Source of the DNA: Amyelois transitella
Taxonomy: Eukaryota; Arthropoda; Insecta; Lepidoptera; Pyralidae
Direction of reading: 5' to 3'
DNA length: 64,000 bases
Assembly: GCF_032362555.1 (NCBI RefSeq)
Contig: NC_083518.1
Coordinates: forward strand, 7,452,501-7,516,500
Position numbers and translations under genes: made by a program. Below the pieces are notes generated by a model. That model was given only the letters and a program-made list of their open reading frames with translations. It did no database searches and was not told the origin of the DNA. Of this stretch, positions 59,446-64,000 are shown one piece after another. Numbering within the stretch: position 1 is the first letter of the stretch; the number at the start of each line of letters is the position of its first letter.

Positions 59446-61461
59446 AATTTCCATTTTCGCTAGAAAACATACCAAGGCAGAAGAGTTTTGGATGTTTCTC
59501 ACTCAAATTCGGGTCTGTGTTGTCAGCCATCATTGTAATTGTAAGTATTATTACATTCCGATTACCATGCCAATAATGTAATACTAGAGAAATCCGCGTA
59601 AAATGAAAAAGTTCGTTAATTCCCGTTCCCGTCGGAATTTCGGGTAACTCTCTCTTAGTGCATAGCCCATAAGAAGCCTACATGCAAAATTTCAAATATC
59701 TAGACCCAGCGGATTGCGCTTCGTCTTTGTGACTGAGCTGTGAGACAGTTACTCATTAACGGAAGAGTTAGAAATGATAATTTTTCATTATTTTCAGCTG
59801 TACTCGTTGTTATCAATCGCGCAATGCATCGCGGTCGTCTCAGAAAACAGTCAGAAGTTCACCGGTAACGATGTTTGGGGCCTGGTTGCTCTTGGAATCG
59901 CTATTGGCATCATGTTCACCCATGCCATCACTCTGATCCTAAGCGCCATCATGGCGGTGGGGTGCCTTAAAGTAAGAATATACTTATAATTGTCTTTATC
60001 CATTACAGGGCAGATAGAGTCTACAGTCTCTAAGACTGAAAGGCCACTTCTGCTGTATGGCTCAATGATGGAATTGAGATTAAAATAGAGACAGATTGCT
60101 AAAAGAGGAATCCCAAGTTTTCAAATAAACCTTATTGTTTTTAAAGCACATGTCACTACGAAGACCTGTACTTTCTATAAAATGTGAAAGCAGAAACTGA
60201 CTGACTGAATTGTTGATCAACGCATAGCTGATACTACTGAAAGTTCCTCAAGTCAAATGATATTTTGCCAATGATTCTACTGATGATGTTACGAGTATTA
60301 ACAATAACACTGTTTTTCGATGTAAATGTATGTAATGAGCAGAGATCGGAATAGGAGATTGATTTTATGTACTTGCATCATGAATTACCATAGAAAGCAT
60401 AACATGGATAAGCCTCTTTTCCGGGATTCCATTTCAGTACTTATGTAGGTACACTTACAGTAAACTACATTGTCCGCAGGTAACATAGGACTACAATTTA
60501 CGTAAACGAAGTCTGGGGAAAACAGCTTCCACTAATATATAAATCCCGCAATCCCGGACGGAGGCATGTCCATTTTAATATATACGTTTTAGTTCATGGA
60601 CCCCATTTCAATCTACCTATTCCGATCTTTAGTAATGAGTCAATAAAAAAATGATCAATTATTTTCTAGCCAGATCAAAACTGATCCTTATTATGAATGT
60701 AATTTCTAGGAGAAAGCCGCTCTCATCAGGCCGTGGGTTGTATGGGTGTCCATACAAATGATGGTGGCTATTCTCTTGTTCGTGTTGTGGAGCACCATGA
60801 ACGTCGTCGACCGGTTCCAGGATACTCCCCTGCTGGTCTACATGCTTGAATTTTTAGTATTATGTAAGTACTTATATAAACTCTTATTCGTCAAAATTAA
60901 CTTGTAGTATGAAGTAGAAATAGGACTCGGAGACGTTCTCTTAGATGTAGTCTCTGTCTTTCCCTCCGGGAAAGAGTCGTAATAACATGTATGTATATAT
61001 GCTTGTATCTCTCTGCCCACTTCTCCGGAAACAAGATGGCATCTGTTTCTCAACATACAATCATCCGTGTCGTGTGGTTCCCGGAACTTAATAATAGTTT
61101 AATAAATCTTGCCCATGGATGCCGTAAAAGGTGACTAAGGGAATATGAACATTCATCTAGTGTAACTTTTACTCTTATCCAATATGGGTTAGGTTCAAAG
61201 GTTGCTGAGGTCAGACGGGAGTCGCTTCATGTAAAAATCTGACTTACGCAAATTAATCCCGAGAGGTCAGTTGTAAAAAAATACATAGACTACCTACCAC
61301 TTATATTTGTTATTTAAATTTTCCATTTATTTTACGTTACAGTGATCAGATTCTACATGTTGATGTTAGTGGGCAGCTTTTACAAACAGCTGCAAGAAGA
61401 AAAGGGAGAGTACGACCGACTGGTGAACATAATGAGCAAAGAAAATTGGTATACAGCCTAA
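59446..61461 (+). CDS. Four-transmembrane protein, DUF4728-like (Pasiflora/Fire exit group), 5' exon missing
   Basis: Recognised exons: 59446-59540, 59798-59971, 60710-60863, 61343-61461, with phases 1 (entry), 0, 0, 1. They give 180 residues plus one split codon. Sequence order: a short lead (SLENIPRQKSFGCFSLKFG), TM1 (SVLSAIIVILYSLLSIA), a short loop with NSQKFTGND, TM2 and a conserved-looking GCLK, TM3 (WVVWVSIQMMVAILLFVLW), a loop, TM4, and a C-terminal tail ending NWYTA. The CFSLKFGS..A..ILYSLLS start and small tetraspan plan match the insect DUF4728 proteins, some of which serve in septate junctions. That assignment is from remembered motifs, so moderate. Exon 1 here enters in phase 1 (X|AA), so a small upstream exon carrying the ATG must exist; the 700-bp repeat at 58660 probably lies in that intron. 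Confidence 0.7.
60001..60125 (-). mobile_element. Diverged SINE family A (intron of the tetraspan gene)
   Basis: tatccattacagggcagatagagtc, gactgaaaggccac, gaattgagatt and ggaatcccaagttt blocks keep the family-A order in minus orientation. Confidence 0.6.
61067..61260 (+). mobile_element. SINE family B: A-type head joined to B-type tail
   Basis: gtgtcgtgtggttcccgga..cccatggatgccgtaaaaggtgactaaggga, then aacattcatctagtgtaactt, gaggtcagacgggagtcgcttcatgtaaaaa. It lies in the last intron of the tetraspan gene. Confidence 0.7.
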
Positions 61462-61919
61462 GGAACAGTCTATTTATGAAGTGTTAATAAGTCATTGAGA
61501 TATAATGCTATAAGTATTTTTAATATATTTTTTTATAGAATATTTTGTGTTCTTATTTTATTGCCCACGATGCAGATATTCTTATATTAATTTAAACTTT
61601 ATGCACGTAAAATGTACAAAAAGTGGATTTGAAGCAAAGGCATTTTCTGCCAGTCGAACCTTTGGACCAAATTGACCATACGTGCTATTCATATAATAGC
61701 CTTCTTATTTTCTAGTACTAATAACATCTCAGAACAATTATAAGGTCATGTGTTCAAATTATAATCTCTTTTATTACAATTTCTTTCTTCCTCGTAGCAA
61801 TATCAAAATTCACTTTAATTGTAGCACTTGTTCTCGTAGCACTAGTGTGTAGCATTTGTAGAAGACTGCTACGACGCTACGAGTGTAGCAATATTTTTTT
61901 GCTTAAATACTTACAAAGG

Positions 61920-62058
61920 TACATACATATAATCACGTCTATATCTCTTGCAGGGTAGACAGAACCAACAATCTTGGAAATATTGAAAGGCTGCGTTCAG
62001 CTAGATCAATGATGGTTATTGAGATTCAAATGGTGAGAGGTTGCTACTAGCCCATCAT
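61920..62058 (-). mobile_element. SINE family A, 3' half, minus orientation
   Basis: tacatacatataatcacgtctatatctcttgcagggtagacagaacc through attgagattcaaatggtgagaggttgct. Confidence 0.75.
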
Positions 62059-63012
62059 ACTCATTCATAAAATCATTACTTATTAATTAAGGGATAAGCA
62101 AAATATGGCACAACCTGTAGGTGTTAACAGACCTACAAGATTTAAGATTAAATGCATAACATCACATATTTTCAATTGGAAATTTACGCTTTAAATACCT
62201 TTATTAACGCGAATTTAGCGCCGTCTACAAAAGAGTACAAGTTTTTCGCAAAACACATGGAAACTATGTTTTTACCGGGATGAAATATATAAATGTATAT
62301 GTCCTTACCAGACTCAATTATAACCCGCATAATTTTAAGAAGATTGCTTGCAAAAATAACGCTTGAAAAGGCAACAAACAAACAAACTTACTTTCGCTTT
62401 TATATCATTAATCGGTATTGTTCTCATAATTTATCTAAATATAAATAAATACACTCAGATTTTGTCACATAGTTTATTTGTAACTACATCTACTGACACA
62501 TTGTCGTACTACCAAGTAAACTTACTGCTAGTAGCCCCGATCTTGCTTTTCAATTACAACCTGGGTATGTTAAGTCTTCATATAACCGCTAGATGTCGCT
62601 ACGGGCGTAAAATAGTATAACAGGTTATAGGGGTGGCGTGAGGGTGGCAAATAAATGGTAAATGCTAACATTTGAGTAGGAAAATTTTGTGATACCTATA
62701 TCAATAATCAAATAATTTTATTGCGACATTTTAACAGACTGGGAAAGGCAATTAAACAAACGTAAACAGGAAAACGACACGGCGTTCTACGTAGCTTATG
62801 AGAAAAAATAAGTGTTTTTTCCAGGTTTCACTGCCGAGGGAATTTCAATACATGCATAAGGTTGGGCGAAATACACTAGACCGCATGTCAAGTTATGTAC
62901 TAAGGAACTATTATGTTTGATAATAGAGCCGACCGAATTCGCAGTGAATTTGGGTAAATTCATATGCCGTTTATCGTGCCGTTATTCCTTTAGTCACTAT
63001 TTACAACAGCTT

Positions 63013-63201
63013 CTGGCTAAAGATTACATACAAACATATATAAAATCACGCCTCTTCCCCGGAGGGGTAGGCAGAGACTACCTCTTTCCACTTGCCACGA
63101 TCTCTGCATAGGTACTTCCTTCGCTTCATCCACATTTATAACTCTCTTCATGCAAGCTCGGCGGTTTCGGGTACTTTTGACCTGACCCTGGCTAAAGATT
63201 A
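63013..63201 (-). mobile_element. 5'-truncated LINE with 14-bp target-site duplication
   Basis: ctggctaaagatta occurs at 63013-63026 and 63188-63201. The 161 bases between are the same 3' end as at 6659-6910, truncated after the part encoding QVKSTRN. Confidence 0.85.
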
Positions 63202-64000
63202 TGTGGAAGATTCCGGGAAAGGAGAGAGTTTGAAATAGTATATAAGAACTAATATTTAAAAGAGGAAAAATTTGTACATATGTTTGTCATGTTTCACACA
63301 AAATTAAATAAACCACAGAGACAGACAAAACCCTAAGGAAAAACTTATTTTTCTGAAAATTCTCACGGGAACGAAGCTTCGCGCAAAAGCTAGTGTAAAG
63401 ATAAAACTAAACAATCCAAACTTAAATCCACCTGTGGAAAAGCAAAATACAAAAGCAGTAAAGAACTCCCATATTGGTGCCCAACTAATTGCACAACTGA
63501 TCTCGCGACCGGCTTTCCGACGAATCCGTGCTAGGATATATGACCGGGGGTGAATTATTGCAACTTCATTTGGTATGACGCGGGGCGTATTTCGCGCGAT
63601 GAATGTAGAACAGGCTAAGTGCGTGATAGAATATTCTTTAGATCCAATGTGGGGTGATGCGAACAGAAGACGTTCTGTGCTCTGTGTTAAGATTAAAGGG
63701 TATACTTTTTCCAATAGGCAAATAACGAAATAGAGCCTTCCTTTGGCTTGTTTAATAAGAACTTTATGCTTTGACGAAATAAATTTGAACAAAAATTTAA
63801 TGATTGAAATTGGCTTCATGAACCAAATCCACTTTCTTGTAGGTTTATTATATTCAAATCAAACACCTTTCCGTTTTGAAAGATAAGTGTAACTGAACAA
63901 CTTACTTGAGGCAAATAGATTTTTAATTAGTTACCCTCCGTATATAATATCAATTTCCATTGTTTCGAAGCCCAAACAAATAAAACTTATCCTGGCGGGA

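Larger units (their letters stand above)
61462..64000. other. Terminal region of the window
   Basis: Tetraspan 3' UTR (no clear AATAAA), a gtagca-rich cluster at 61820-61890, SINE A tail (minus) at 61920-62058, LINE tail at 63013-63201 and a fragment of the acgggaacgaagcttcgcgc repeat at about 63350-63400. A 171-codon minus frame at 63304-63819 overlaps a more protein-like but interrupted plus frame. No gene is supported. Confidence 0.5.

Overview
This window looks like nuclear DNA of a moth or butterfly (ditrysian Lepidoptera). It is AT-rich, the genes have many small exons with GT/AG introns, and there are several secreted Val/Pro-rich cuticle-type proteins whose first coding exon is only 4-8 codons long. 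Intergenic DNA and introns are full of copies of a SINE starting gtgccgtgtggttcccggcac, plus 5'-truncated LINE tails. No bacterial, plasmid or CRISPR features were seen. All exon models below were built by hand from splice signals, reading phase and family motifs; none was checked against transcripts or a database.

Layout. (1) 5010-9776, plus: a six-exon gene for a secreted Notch-ligand-like (Delta/DLK/OSM-11-type) protein with a half DSL domain and seven EGF repeats. A decayed extra copy of one of its exons lies in the last intron. (2) 12935-15187, plus: a secreted protein with a long Val-Pro-Val tract. (3) 17150-25865, minus: a complete 15-exon M13 metallopeptidase (neprilysin-like), 854 aa, with the zinc site intact. 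(4) 29495-31818, minus: a small Ala/Val/His-rich cuticle-type protein. (5) 39108-43024, minus: a second VPV protein with a Gly-His tail. (6) 56159-56853, plus: a third VPV/HPV protein. (7) 59446-61461, plus: a four-helix membrane protein resembling the DUF4728 (Pasiflora/Fire exit) group; its first coding exon was not found.

The rest, about 31.8-39.1 kb and 43-56 kb especially, is a graveyard of SINE and LINE copies, some with clear target-site duplications. The SINE 3' end closely resembles the 3' end of the LINE found in the same window, so the LINE is its likely mobilising partner. A 64-nt pre-miRNA-like hairpin lies at 48364-48427.

How the genes relate: genes 2, 4, 5 and 6 share architecture (signal peptide split by a phase-0 intron, then low-complexity VPV, HAPV or GHG repeats) and are probably dispersed members of one cuticle or extracellular-matrix family. 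The neprilysin, Notch-ligand-like and tetraspan genes are unrelated neighbours.
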